Below, piece after piece: positions 18,123-26,861 of a stretch of 64,000 nucleotides of DNA. Location of the stretch: NCBI GenBank assembly GCA_031417395.1, contig JANOVM010000020.1, positions 15,845 to 79,844 on the forward strand. Reading direction: 5' to 3'. The position numbers were made by a program, and so were the translations under genes. The stretch comes from JADKIH01 sp031417395. GTDB taxonomy: Bacteria; Bacteroidota; Bacteroidia; AKYH767-A; 2013-40CM-41-45. Under the pieces are notes generated by a model. The model did no database searches. It was not told where the DNA came from and saw nothing but the letters and a program-made list of their open reading frames with translations. Positions within the stretch are counted from its first letter, which is position 1, and each line of letters opens with the position of its first letter.

Positions 18123-19472
18123 ACTAACGAATTCATCCGCCACAGCGATCGCTTTTGAAACAATTTCCAACGCTTCATCCATTTCGTCTTTGTTAATACA
18201 TAGTGGAGGTGCTGTAAAAATATAATTCCATCTGACGAATGTAAATAATCCTAATTCTAAAAGTTTAGCATTGACTTTATTCATAACGACCATTTCATCG
18301 GCTGTAGCATTCCACGGCGCCATTGGCTCTTTTGTCTTGCGGTTTTTGACGAGTTCAATGCATCCTAAAAGTCCTGTGGTACGATAATCACCAATAGAAG
18401 GATGTTTTTCTTTTAGTTTCTCTACCTGCTGCTTCATGTAATTTCCCATGCTAGCAGCATTGCTGATCAGGTTTTCGTCTTCATATATTTTTAGTACTTC
18501 AACAGCTGCAGCGCATGCAACTGCATGACCGGAATAGGTAAGACCAAGCGGGAGAGGCTTATCATTAAATTTATTGATCAGTTCTTCTTTAATGATCATT
18601 CCACCGAGTGGAATGTAACCACATGTAAGACCTTTAGCAAAACACATAATGTCAGGAACAACATCGTGATGATTGACACCAAACCATTTTCCTGTTCTTC
18701 CAAAGCCACTCATCACTTCATCACAAATAAGAAGTATTCCATATTTATCTGCTATCTCCCTGATTTTCTTCCAGTATCCCTGCGGATATTTAATGCAGCC
18801 GCTGGAGCCGCTTTCGCCTTCCATTAATATTGCAGCAACTGTACCCGGACCTTCGTATTTTATAATACGCTCCATATGATTGGCTGCATTGGTAGCACAT
18901 TCTTCAGGCGTTACACTATTCCATGGACAACGATAAAAAAATGGATTTTCAACATGAATGAAATTCGGTGCGGCCTGTGAATCATGTGCAATACCGCGTG
19001 GATCACCACTGGCCGACATAGCTCCATAACTTGCACCATGATATCCAAGGTATAACGTAACGACCTTATGTCGTCCGGTATAAAGTCTTGCAAATTTTAT
19101 TGCATTCTCAACGGCTTCAGCACCTGCATTGGTGAAAAAAGTTTTCTTCAGTGAACCCGGAGTAATCTCTGCTAATTTTTTTCCTAATTCTCCGCGTGCA
19201 GCTGTTATCATTCCCGGATGCACAAAACTGACTTCTTCCATCTGGCGCATAACAGCTTCTTTCACTCTTGGATGTCCATGGCCAATGTTCATATTCATCA
19301 GCTGCGATGAAAAGTCTATATACTTTTTCCCGCTTCTGTCGTGAATGTAAACACCTTTAGCTCCTTTAATATTTAATGGATTCAATCCCGCCTGCTTCGA
19401 CCAGGAGAAGACAGTGTATTCGAGGTTATTGTTTAGGATGATTTCTTTTTCTGATAGGGTAGGGGTTAACAT
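18120..19472 (-). CDS. Class III (omega) aminotransferase, PLP-dependent
   Basis: The 450-residue enzyme has the fold-type I class III layout: TNAGAEAVENAIKFAR (PLP phosphate), LGYHGASYG, ILMEGESGSSGC, the ICDEVMSGFGRTGKWF metal-free Asp block, and the Schiff-base lysine K280 in CFAKGLTCGYIPLGG. It is full length. Members transfer amino groups from omega-amino acids or alanine to pyruvate or glyoxylate. The next gene upstream on the same strand is a methylmalonate/malonate-semialdehyde dehydrogenase, so beta-alanine or 3-aminoisobutyrate is a likely donor. An AGXT2-like use of glyoxylate from the urate pathway is a second possibility. Confidence 0.88.
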   Translation of the reverse strand: MLTPTLSEKEIILNNNLEYTVFSWSKQAGLNPLNIKGAKGVYIHDRSGKKYIDFSSQLMNMNIGHGHPRVKEAVMRQMEEVSFVHPGMITAARGELGKKLAEITPGSLKKTFFTNAGAEAVENAIKFARLYTGRHKVVTLYLGYHGASYGAMSASGDPRGIAHDSQAAPNFIHVENPFFYRCPWNSVTPEECATNAANHMERIIKYEGPGTVAAILMEGESGSSGCIKYPQGYWKKIREIADKYGILLICDEVMSGFGRTGKWFGVNHHDVVPDIMCFAKGLTCGYIPLGGMIIKEELINKFNDKPLPLGLTYSGHAVACAAAVEVLKIYEDENLISNAASMGNYMKQQVEKLKEKHPSIGDYRTTGLLGCIELVKNRKTKEPMAPWNATADEMVVMNKVNAKLLELGLFTFVRWNYIFTAPPLCINKDEMDEALEIVSKAIAVADEFVS

Positions 19473-19476
19473 TTTA

Positions 19477-19618
19477 TTAATTTGAGAATTTGAGAATTTG
19501 AAAATTTGAGAATGAGCTTTGCTGTTGATTAAAGAGAAATTGTGAGACTAAAAGAAAAGAAAAAAAAAGTAAAACCTCTTCATTTTCAAATTCTCAAATT
19601 TCCAAATTCTCAAATTAA
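19477..19618. repeat. Inverted repeat of AATTTGAG units between mmsA and the aminotransferase gene
   Basis: A 38-base left arm (19477-19514) and a 38-base right arm (19581-19618) are reverse complements at 34 of 38 positions and are built from AATTTGAG/AATTTGAA units. The loop of about 66 bases is purine-rich. The right arm ends directly at the mmsA stop codon and the left arm begins 4 bases from the aminotransferase ATG. A transcript through here could form a long AU-rich stem-loop. Confidence 0.87.
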
Positions 19619-21088
19619 TCAACTCATCCAATTCGCTCTCGCTTCCGGATTCCATTTAACAGAAGTCTTCTTTAGCTGTGTCCAAAAGGCAATTGAGCTT
19701 TCACCGGTAATATCTCCGACGCCAAATTTGGAATCATTCCATCCGCCGAATGAAAACGGTTCACGCGGAACAGGAACGCCTATGTTTATGCCTATCATTC
19801 CTGCACTGGCTTTGTCCATAACAAGTCTGGCAACGCCACCGCTTTGAGTAAAGACGGAAGCAGCATTTCCATATTCTGAATTATTTTCAATTTCCAGTGC
19901 TTCGCTGACATCTTTGGCGCGAATAATTGCTATAACAGGACCAAAGACTTCTTCTTTTGCAATAGCCATATCGGGAGTAACGTAATCGATAACCGTTGGA
20001 CCAACATAGAAACCATTTTCTTTTCCTGTGACAATAGCATTTCTGCCATCAACTAAAACTTTTGCTCCTGCTTTTTCAGCTTCAGAAATATATTTGTTAA
20101 TCCTGTCGCGTGCTTCTTTGCTGATAACGGCTCCGAGGTTTTTACCCGGAATAATTTTGCGCGCTTCGTCGCAGATTTTTTGAATAATGTGGTCAACATT
20201 ACCAACTCCAACCATGGCTGATGCTGCCATGCATCGCTGACCTGCACATCCACTCATAGAAGCAGTCACATTGCTCGCTGTCATATCAGGATTAGCATCA
20301 GGCATAACGATGAGATGATTTTTTGCACCACCCAATGCCAATGCTCTCTTCAATTTTGAAGATGCTCTTATGTAAACGATTTTAGCAACCTTGGTGGAAC
20401 CAACAAAAGATACCGCTGAAATTCCCGGGTGGTCACATATTGCTTCAACAATTTCCCTATCGCCATTCACAATATTAAATACACCGTCCGGAAGTCCTGC
20501 TTCTTTTAGCATGGTTGCAATTCGGTTAGAAGATAGAGGTACCTGTTCAGAAGGCTTTAATATCATACAATTTCCCAAAACAAGAGCATTTGGAATAGTC
20601 CAATGCGGAACCATGTGAGGAAAGTTAAAAGGCGCAATGGAAGCAACTACTCCCAGAGGTTTATAATCAATTCGGCACTCAACACCTCTGCTAACTTCCA
20701 GAATCTTTCCCGGAATTAATTGGGGCATGCTGCAGGCAAATTCAGTTAGTTCAATGCTCTTCTCAACTTCAGCAATGGCTTCATCCATTGTTTTGCCATT
20801 TTCCTGGTGAACCAGAAAAGCCAACTCCTGAAGATTGGCTTCAAGAAGGATTTTATACCGGTAAAAAATCTGCACCCGTTCCTTAATTGGCATAGCAGAC
20901 CAGCTTTCAAAAGCTTTCTTGGCTGCGGCTACGGCTGCATCCAGTTCTTCTATGGAAGAAAGCGGTACAGTCGACAAAACAGTACCATCTAAAGGAGAAA
21001 GCACATTTAAAGACTTTTTAGTTCCATTAGAAAATTTTCCGCCTATATAATTTTTTACTTCGGGGAATTGGGAAGTTGTGATTGTCAT
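19619..21088 (-). CDS. mmsA: Methylmalonate-semialdehyde dehydrogenase (CoA-acylating)
   Basis: MmsA oxidises methylmalonate or malonate semialdehyde to propionyl-CoA or acetyl-CoA with NAD+. The 489-residue ALDH-fold protein has the nucleophile C286 in the subfamily block GCAGQRCMA. It also has NFPHMVPHW, ILKPSEQVPLSS, VSFVGSTKVA and the EVFGPV motif. Lack of the usual general-base Glu context and the GQRCM form mark the CoA-dependent MMSDH group. It is likely co-transcribed with the class III aminotransferase, so the pair would turn beta-alanine-type amino acids into acyl-CoA. Confidence 0.93.
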   Translation of the reverse strand: MTITTSQFPEVKNYIGGKFSNGTKKSLNVLSPLDGTVLSTVPLSSIEELDAAVAAAKKAFESWSAMPIKERVQIFYRYKILLEANLQELAFLVHQENGKTMDEAIAEVEKSIELTEFACSMPQLIPGKILEVSRGVECRIDYKPLGVVASIAPFNFPHMVPHWTIPNALVLGNCMILKPSEQVPLSSNRIATMLKEAGLPDGVFNIVNGDREIVEAICDHPGISAVSFVGSTKVAKIVYIRASSKLKRALALGGAKNHLIVMPDANPDMTASNVTASMSGCAGQRCMAASAMVGVGNVDHIIQKICDEARKIIPGKNLGAVISKEARDRINKYISEAEKAGAKVLVDGRNAIVTGKENGFYVGPTVIDYVTPDMAIAKEEVFGPVIAIIRAKDVSEALEIENNSEYGNAASVFTQSGGVARLVMDKASAGMIGINIGVPVPREPFSFGGWNDSKFGVGDITGESSIAFWTQLKKTSVKWNPEARANWMS

Positions 21089-21187
21089 TATGATTGATTT
21101 TTCAATTATGATTTATTGCCAATAGTGGTTAATTGTTCTTACAAGCTTCAAATATCGACAATTTTGGCTGAATTAGGAAATTAAATT

Positions 21188-22030
21188 CTAAAACCTCAAC
21201 GCCGCAAAAAACGAAAACCCTTTCGACTCAAATTCTAAATCCCTCAGAAAAGCATCGTTCTTGGGCAAGTTTTCTGCTTCGATTTTGTTTATTGAATATC
21301 CAACTCCCGCTCCTAAAAATTTAAAAATGTATTGTTCAATAGAAATCTGTGCTGCTCTAATTTTTCCATTAGAGTCATTTATTTTTATAGAAAGAAATTC
21401 AGCCGAGGTTCGAATAAGAGTATTCGGCAAAATGTAAACGTTTATGTGAACACCCGGTAATAATACAGGTACGTTTAAGGAAACATCTTTTTTATAAGAA
21501 AGGCCATAAGAAGTAGCATCGACGCCGGCTTTAAGAATAGAATAACCGAGTCCCAAAGAGAAACCCGCATTGAAATTTGCTTTGTGAAAAATAGAATACT
21601 GAAGCAGAAGAGAAAAGTAATCGGCATTTAAATATGCTTTTATGTTGCTGCCAATAGTATAAACGGAATCGCCATAAGCAAACTGTTTTTTCAAATTTGC
21701 TTCTCCTTTCCTGTGAAGAGAAGCAAACGAACCTGAAAACTGGAAGCGCCCGCCTGGGATGATTTTTAAAAAAGGAAAAACTTTACGCGAGGAAAAACCC
21801 AGATCATCTTCCAGACTCAGCTCAGAATTGACTCCGTAAGCATTGGCATCAAAAACGGCTTTCGTGCTAATGTCTGCATACGTCAATCCCGCATAAAAAT
21901 AGACCGGTATTCTTTTTTCAGCGAAGGGCTGAGCAGAAGAATTATTAGCATAAAGGAAAAATGAAATCAGAACCGGCAAAAATATTTTAGTTCTATTAAG
22001 AGCGTTAAATTGTTTCATAAGGATTTGCAT
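21188..22030 (-). CDS. Predicted outer-membrane beta-barrel protein
   Basis: The 280-residue protein has a signal peptide (hydrophobic IFLPVLISFFLYANNSSA, cleavage near SAQP). Alternating polar and aromatic beta strands follow, and a terminal Phe (FFAALRF), as expected for a barrel recognised by BAM, closes it. No enzyme motif is visible. Either ATG 22030 or ATG 22018 (MKQFNALNR) could be the start. It is the last of a minus-strand series but separated from the AI-2E gene by about 130 bases. Confidence 0.75.
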   Translation of the reverse strand: MQILMKQFNALNRTKIFLPVLISFFLYANNSSAQPFAEKRIPVYFYAGLTYADISTKAVFDANAYGVNSELSLEDDLGFSSRKVFPFLKIIPGGRFQFSGSFASLHRKGEANLKKQFAYGDSVYTIGSNIKAYLNADYFSLLLQYSIFHKANFNAGFSLGLGYSILKAGVDATSYGLSYKKDVSLNVPVLLPGVHINVYILPNTLIRTSAEFLSIKINDSNGKIRAAQISIEQYIFKFLGAGVGYSINKIEAENLPKNDAFLRDLEFESKGFSFFAALRF

Positions 22031-22158
22031 AAAGGGTGTTTAGTTGAAACGCTAAGTTATTTAATTCATTGGGAGATTAAATGAAAAAGCTTCAATATTC
22101 AGGTTTTAAGGACCTGTTTCTAAAATTTAATTTCTAATATAAGTAATAGTTTATAAAA

Positions 22159-23247
22159 CTATTTTTTTTTACTCCTGAAAAACCCTTTTTCCTGATAGTT
22201 AACTTCTTCACCTATCAAATAGCCCCATGGTTTTAACGGTTCAATATTATCAAAAACCACCTTCATCATTCCGGCTAATGGCATAGATAAAATCATACCT
22301 GCAACTCCCCACGTCATTGCTCCCACAATAAGCACAATCATTGCTGTCAACGGATTGATGCTTACACTGGATCCAATGACATAAGGGGATATAAAATTAT
22401 TATCTATGAATTGAACAAACATTGCTACACCTAAAGCGCCAATTGCATAACCTATTTCATCCTTGGTTATGATTGCCATCATTATAGGAAGCAGGCTGCC
22501 AACTAAAACCCCTACATAAGGAACTATATTCAACAATGCTGCAAGCACACCAAATAAAATGGCATGTTTAATTCCCAATAGCAAATAACCTATAGAGCCT
22601 AAAACAGATAATATCAGAACGTCTATCATGAGTCCTTTAAGGTATTTTACCGAAACATGGGATGACTTTTTAATAATATCTAAAACATTTTTATGATTAT
22701 CTTTTGCTACCAGAATAATGAACTTTTTATATTTATCCCTGAAATAGGTTAGAAAGAAAATATATAGGGGTACTAGTGCAAACATAGCCAGAAACGTTCC
22801 GGTAGTGGAAAAAAGTCCAAGCATCAGTTCAGGACCATAAGATGCAGCATCTTTAATCTTTTCTTGTATCCATTCTATTTGAATATTTTTAGCAATATGA
22901 GTTTTTGTTTCCACCCATTCAAGTATACGGTTCCCTTTATTTAGAGCTTCCGAACTTAGCAGTGGTATGTCTTCCTGGAAACTGTTTAATTGACTCATGA
23001 AAAAATAAATAATTCCCGAAAAGAGAACCATTGCAAATAAAATACTCACAATGACAGCCAGTGCTTTCGGAAATTTATACTTTTCAAGCTTCCTTGAAAT
23101 AGGATATAAGAGAAAAGTAAAGAAAATGGCAATCACTATTGGAACAAATAGATACTTGCCGATAATTAAAAGAGCAGTGGCAGAAATTAAAATAAACAGA
23201 CCTGCAGCCCATTTTACAACACTACTTGATTCCAATTCATTTTTCAT
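22159..23247 (-). CDS. AI-2E family transporter (PerM-like permease)
   Basis: The 362-residue integral membrane protein has the AI-2E/UPF0118 layout: two N-terminal hydrophobic pairs, a soluble middle segment (about 85-130), then a cluster of helices with LLNIVPYVGVLVGSLLP and the FIDNNFISPYVIGSSVSINPL block diagnostic of the family, followed by GGAMTWGVAGMILSMPLAG-like helices. Members have been linked to export of autoinducer-2 or to Na+/H+ exchange, so the substrate is uncertain. It appears monocistronic. Confidence 0.92.
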   Translation of the reverse strand: MKNELESSSVVKWAAGLFILISATALLIIGKYLFVPIVIAIFFTFLLYPISRKLEKYKFPKALAVIVSILFAMVLFSGIIYFFMSQLNSFQEDIPLLSSEALNKGNRILEWVETKTHIAKNIQIEWIQEKIKDAASYGPELMLGLFSTTGTFLAMFALVPLYIFFLTYFRDKYKKFIILVAKDNHKNVLDIIKKSSHVSVKYLKGLMIDVLILSVLGSIGYLLLGIKHAILFGVLAALLNIVPYVGVLVGSLLPIMMAIITKDEIGYAIGALGVAMFVQFIDNNFISPYVIGSSVSINPLTAMIVLIVGAMTWGVAGMILSMPLAGMMKVVFDNIEPLKPWGYLIGEEVNYQEKGFFRSKKK

Positions 23248-23267
23248 TTTGAATATTTTGCAATATC

Positions 23268-23275
23268 CAAATATA
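23268..23275 (-). promoter_or_regulatory. Candidate -7 element TATATTTG upstream of the AI-2E family gene
   Basis: On the minus strand TATATTTG matches the Bacteroidota -7 consensus TAnnTTTG and sits about 20 bases before the ATG. No TTTG is found at the expected -33 spacing, so this rests on the -7 box alone. Confidence 0.4.
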
Positions 23276-23345
23276 GAAAGATAATTTCAGTGGTTCCTAA
23301 TTCACCCGAAATACATTTTAAGAAGACCATTAATACTTTTTTGTC

Positions 23346-23375
23346 AAAAAAAAAGGAGGCCATAGCCTCCTTTTT
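23346..23375 (-). terminator. Rho-independent terminator
   Basis: The stem AGGAGGC/GCCTCCT with a 4-base loop (23354-23371) is flanked by an A-run on the left, which is a U-run on the minus strand, and a T-run on the right. It lies 20 bases past the stop of the minus-strand gene ending at 23394 and could work in both directions. Confidence 0.88.
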
Positions 23376-23393
23376 GATCATTTAGAATTTTTT

Positions 23394-24206
23394 TCAGACA
23401 TCCCTTCTTAAATATTGAACATAGGCGCCATTTATATTGGATATCCGTAATGAATATTCATTTTCCGTTAAAAGCTCTCCGTTTATAAAGCGGCATGTAT
23501 TGTATCCTCGTTTAGCCTGTGTATAAGCTTTAAATATTTTTTCACCTTTCTTATTGAAGATTTCTACGGCAACACCTCCATCATTTTGCGTGAAATAACT
23601 TATGTTAAGAAATTTACTGAAATTTTTAGGTTCTATATTTTCTACATAAAGTGATTTATATTTATTCTTATCATTCTTAACGGTTTTTTCTATGGCAATA
23701 AATGAACGGTTTCCATCGTGTGAAACCTGACTAAGCCTGTAAATCAGAATTCCCGTACCCGGTTTAGTATCGGTGTAGACATATTTTGAACATTTTTGCA
23801 AACTTCCTGTGCTCTTTATTGTGCCTATCTCTTTAAAATTTCCGCCACTATTTGATCTTTCTAAGATAAAGTAAGCATTATCTTTTTCTGCAGCACACAT
23901 CCAATTTAAATCAATAGTTATTGGATTTATGGCAGAGGTAAAGCTTGCTAATGTTACCGGATATCTATCTACAAGGGATCTTTCAACAATAGGTTTTAGA
24001 GTCTCCTTTTCAGGTTGAATAAGCACCATCGTTTCGTTTTGTGAATTACTACCTTCTGCGTATTCGTATTGAGTAAACTGAATGTAAATAAATACTGACA
24101 AGGCAATAGAAGCAAAAACGCCGGCAGTTACTATCAGAGTTCTTCTTTTTGTGTAAACCCTTTGGCGAGGCCTAAGGTGTGTTCTTCTTGGAAGTGTTTT
24201 TCCCAT
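23394..24206 (-). CDS. Single-pass membrane protein of unknown function with T9SS-like beta domain
   Basis: The 270-residue protein begins with a strongly basic cytoplasmic tail (about 1-24, many Arg/Lys), then one transmembrane helix (about 24-45), then a long extracytoplasmic part. That part contains ITIDLNWMCAAEKDNAYFILERS with VYTDTKPGTGILIYRLSQ, the same fibronectin-like module found before sorting tails, and then a strand-rich domain resembling a T9SS tail (VAVEIFNKKGEKIFKAYTQ). The N-terminal anchor, without a cleavable signal, argues against actual T9SS export. The function is unknown. Confidence 0.75.
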   Translation of the reverse strand: MGKTLPRRTHLRPRQRVYTKRRTLIVTAGVFASIALSVFIYIQFTQYEYAEGSNSQNETMVLIQPEKETLKPIVERSLVDRYPVTLASFTSAINPITIDLNWMCAAEKDNAYFILERSNSGGNFKEIGTIKSTGSLQKCSKYVYTDTKPGTGILIYRLSQVSHDGNRSFIAIEKTVKNDKNKYKSLYVENIEPKNFSKFLNISYFTQNDGGVAVEIFNKKGEKIFKAYTQAKRGYNTCRFINGELLTENEYSLRISNINGAYVQYLRRDV

Positions 24207-24521
24207 GGTTTTTGAGTTTTTAATCCGGATTTATTTACGGTCGTATTGCCGGCGAAATATGGGATTAACCTTCCTGAACTTACACTTGTAAGAATTACCT
24301 CTTGAATTAACAAAAAAAGGGTCGATTTACCTTAATTTAGCAGTTTCCCCTTGATTTTCACTAAGATCCGATGAGCAAAAGCTGCAAGTTTTTTAACTAA
24401 TTCTAAGAAAAAGAATTACTTTTTAAAGTTTACAACGATAAACTTTCACTTTTAAAAATGTGATGCAGTTAATTTTTTAATAAAACCTTTCTGTTTTTGC
24501 CTGCAATTCCCTGATTAAAAA
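24207..24521. other. Intergenic region, nothing recognised
   Basis: About 315 AT-rich bases lie between two minus-strand genes. There is no open frame, no repeat and no RNA-like structure that I can support. It should include the promoter of the gene ending at 23394. Confidence 0.6.
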
Positions 24522-25043
24522 TTATTCAATCAAATTGTCAATGGCATCAAACTTATCTTCTGAATATGCCCCGCTGGTTCGATAAAGTATTTTTCCTTCT
24601 TTATCTAACAATAAAAAATAGGGAATATCACTTTTATTCATACTCAGTTTTTCAAGAATCTCTTTTCCATTCTCAGTACAAAATAATAAATGCGGTTTCA
24701 AATCTTCCTGTGCCATCTCTTTGAATTTTTTCTTCATCGATGCTGCAAATGTTAAATTCGTGCCGGTAAGTACAGGTATGAAAAATATGTTTAAGTCGTA
24801 CATGTCATCCATCAGTCCTGTTTTAGCAATAAACTTCTGGTAAATCGGATCCAACCAGGTTTCTAAATCCGGTTGCGCTTTCATGGAAGAAGCAAACCCC
24901 AAAAGAGAAAACTTGCCTTTCAATTCCGACGGCATATGAATGGTTTTATTCTCAACAGTATTCCCCGCAATTTCAGGCAGACTCTGCGCTTTTACTATAT
25001 TAAATATCATTAAAATGAAAATAAGAGAAAGGTGGTTTTTCAT
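24522..25043 (-). CDS. Secreted thioredoxin-fold-like protein lacking the CxxC
   Basis: The 173-residue protein has a signal peptide (cleavage near VKAQSLPE). A thioredoxin/AhpC-like pattern follows: KGKFSLLGFASSMKAQ at the first strand, LNIFFIPVLTG in the middle, and SDIPYFLLLDKEGKILYRTSG near the end, which is the cis-Pro and DxxGxI pattern of redoxins. The position of the redox CxxC holds no cysteine pair (FASSMKAQ), so a thiol redox role is unlikely. It is divergent from the BamA-like gene. Confidence 0.75.
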   Translation of the reverse strand: MKNHLSLIFILMIFNIVKAQSLPEIAGNTVENKTIHMPSELKGKFSLLGFASSMKAQPDLETWLDPIYQKFIAKTGLMDDMYDLNIFFIPVLTGTNLTFAASMKKKFKEMAQEDLKPHLLFCTENGKEILEKLSMNKSDIPYFLLLDKEGKILYRTSGAYSEDKFDAIDNLIE

Positions 25044-25184
25044 GTTATTTAAACGGTTGATAGTGCGATTTATTCTTATATTGATATGTTTATTTATTAA
25101 ATTCCTTTTTCCTAATAAAGCAATAAATTTCCCTGAAAATTAATAAAATATTGTTAAGTGCTATTTATATCTTGCACACTTTAT

Positions 25185-26270
25185 ATGAGGGCTGTAGTTG
25201 CATCAATTATCTTTTTTTTACTTTCCATTCGGGGTTTTGCCTTTACGGATGATAGTCTGCCGAAAAGCACTTCTTCCCGTTTTTTGATTTTCCCGTTTAT
25301 TGTTCGGTCTCCTGAAACTAATTTGGGATTTGGCGGTGCTGCAGCTTTTTTTTTCAAGGCGGCAAAAGATATGGAAGAACTCCGGACTTCTGACGTAAAT
25401 CTGCTTTCACTTTATACTACCCGTAAACAAACAGTGGTGGTTTTAGGTTCTACCATTTTCTTCCCGGGAGAAAAACAAGTATTCCGATTCCAGGGTTCTT
25501 ATAGTTATTACCCCGACAAATTTTGGGGAATAGGAAACCGATCCCCCGAAGCTGCAAAAGAAAGCTATTCGCTGAAACAATACTTTTTTAATCCCCAGTT
25601 TCTTATAAAGTTTTATAAAAAATTATTCGCCGGTATAAGCGTGGAAGGACAACGCATTACAAATTTCACCTATGAAAAAGGTGGTATATTCGACACACAA
25701 AATATTTCCGGTCGCAAAGGAGGTTTTACCTCCGGAGTTGGGGTATTGTTTACATTCGATACAAGGAATAACGCTTATTCACCAAATGCCGGAGCCTTTT
25801 TTGAGATTAATGCAACCAGATTTGATGAGAAAATTGGCAGCGATTTTAATTTTACATCCTATTTATTTGATTGGAGGAAATTTATTTCAATGGGAAGAAA
25901 TACAGTGATTGGTTTTCAGTCCGTAGCCCGATTAAACGATGGAAATGTACCTTTAAGGAATTTATCTATGCTTGGAGGCACTGAAATGATGAGAGGCTAC
26001 TATAAAGGCCGATTTACGGATAAAAATCTTGTCGCTTTTCAGTCTGAAATAAGAAGATACCTTTTTTGGAGAATAGGTATTGTTGCTTTTGCTTCTGCCG
26101 GTCAAGTGGGCGGGAAGGTAAAGGAGCTCCGTTTAGATGATTTCCATTATGCTTTTGGTACAGGATTGAGAATTGTAATGCATGAAAAAGAAAAAGTAAA
26201 CCTGCGTGTGGATATAGGCTTTGGCAATGAAAGTAACGGTATTTATGTTATTTTAAAAGAAGCATTTTGA
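25185..26270 (+). CDS. BamA/TamA-family outer-membrane barrel protein
   Basis: The roughly 361-residue protein has a signal peptide followed by the 16-strand surface-antigen type barrel without POTRA domains. Typical blocks are FPFIVRSPETNLGFGGAAAF near the start, GVLFTFDTRNNAYSPNAGAFFEI, LNDGNVPLRNLSMLGGTEMMRGYYKGR (the RGY strand motif at the lateral loop) and a final NGIYVILKEAF ending in Phe. The long frame starts at a GTG (25158); ATG 25185 gives a normal signal peptide. The lack of POTRA domains makes a lipid or phospholipase-like surface role as likely as assembly. DoxX follows 87 bases later. Confidence 0.85.
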   Translation: MRAVVASIIFFLLSIRGFAFTDDSLPKSTSSRFLIFPFIVRSPETNLGFGGAAAFFFKAAKDMEELRTSDVNLLSLYTTRKQTVVVLGSTIFFPGEKQVFRFQGSYSYYPDKFWGIGNRSPEAAKESYSLKQYFFNPQFLIKFYKKLFAGISVEGQRITNFTYEKGGIFDTQNISGRKGGFTSGVGVLFTFDTRNNAYSPNAGAFFEINATRFDEKIGSDFNFTSYLFDWRKFISMGRNTVIGFQSVARLNDGNVPLRNLSMLGGTEMMRGYYKGRFTDKNLVAFQSEIRRYLFWRIGIVAFASAGQVGGKVKELRLDDFHYAFGTGLRIVMHEKEKVNLRVDIGFGNESNGIYVILKEAF

Positions 26271-26357
26271 TTTTAGTCATTTAATTATCCCCAAAAGAAT
26301 TAGTATTTTTAACCCAATTACGAATGCTTATCTTAAATAAATTTTAATTAAATCTTT

Positions 26358-26792
26358 ATGCTTAACGGAGACTACAACGATTCAATAGGTTTATTTCTTA
26401 TCCGAACCGTTACGGGTATTTTGTTTTTTTTTCAGGGCTATGATAAAATATTCAATATTAAAATAAAAAATGTTGTGGCGACTTTCAATGACCCTCTGAA
26501 TAAGTTCCGGATTCCTCTGGCAATTTTAAAACCGCTCATTACCATTTCTTCTGTAATTGAATTGCTATGCGGTTTGCTTCTGATTATTGGACTATTTCGA
26601 AATCCTGCACTAATGTTTCTTGCTTTAAATATGATTTTTGTTGCATTTTCTTTTAGTTTCATTAAGCCAATGTGGGATATGAAATTCTATTTTCCCAGAA
26701 TGATATTTCTGATTATTCTTCTTTTTTGCCTTCCGGGTAATGACATTTTTTCACTCGATTGGATTTTGAAAATCGGTCAGTTTTATCCATAA
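26358..26792 (+). CDS. DoxX family membrane protein
   Basis: The 144-residue protein has four hydrophobic helices and the DoxX pattern LFLIRTVTGILFFFQGYDKIFN at the start. A second helix with ISSVIELLCGLLLIIGLFRNPA and a third with a FIKPMWDMKFYFPRM loop follow. DoxX relatives act in quinone/thiol redox membrane complexes, but the exact role here cannot be read from sequence. It is convergent with the YceI gene. Confidence 0.82.
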   Translation: MLNGDYNDSIGLFLIRTVTGILFFFQGYDKIFNIKIKNVVATFNDPLNKFRIPLAILKPLITISSVIELLCGLLLIIGLFRNPALMFLALNMIFVAFSFSFIKPMWDMKFYFPRMIFLIILLFCLPGNDIFSLDWILKIGQFYP

Positions 26793-26834
26793 AAAAACCC
26801 TTTAAACGGAAAGATTAATTTTTCCGCTAAAGGG
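26791..26834 (-). terminator. Terminator hairpin between doxX-type and yceI-type genes
   Basis: CCCTTTAAACGGAAA (26798-26812) pairs with TTTCCGCTAAAGGG (to 26834) with one bulge. The A-run at 26791-26797 gives a U-run on the minus strand, so it best serves the minus-strand YceI gene ending at 26862. Confidence 0.8.
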
Positions 26835-26861
26835 CTTACCACATGAACACACACAAGTATT

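Noticed and set aside
23394..24206. A T9SS cargo protein
   Set aside because: It has a strand-rich C-terminal domain similar to sorting tails, but the N terminus is an uncleaved basic tail plus one membrane helix, which does not fit T9SS export.
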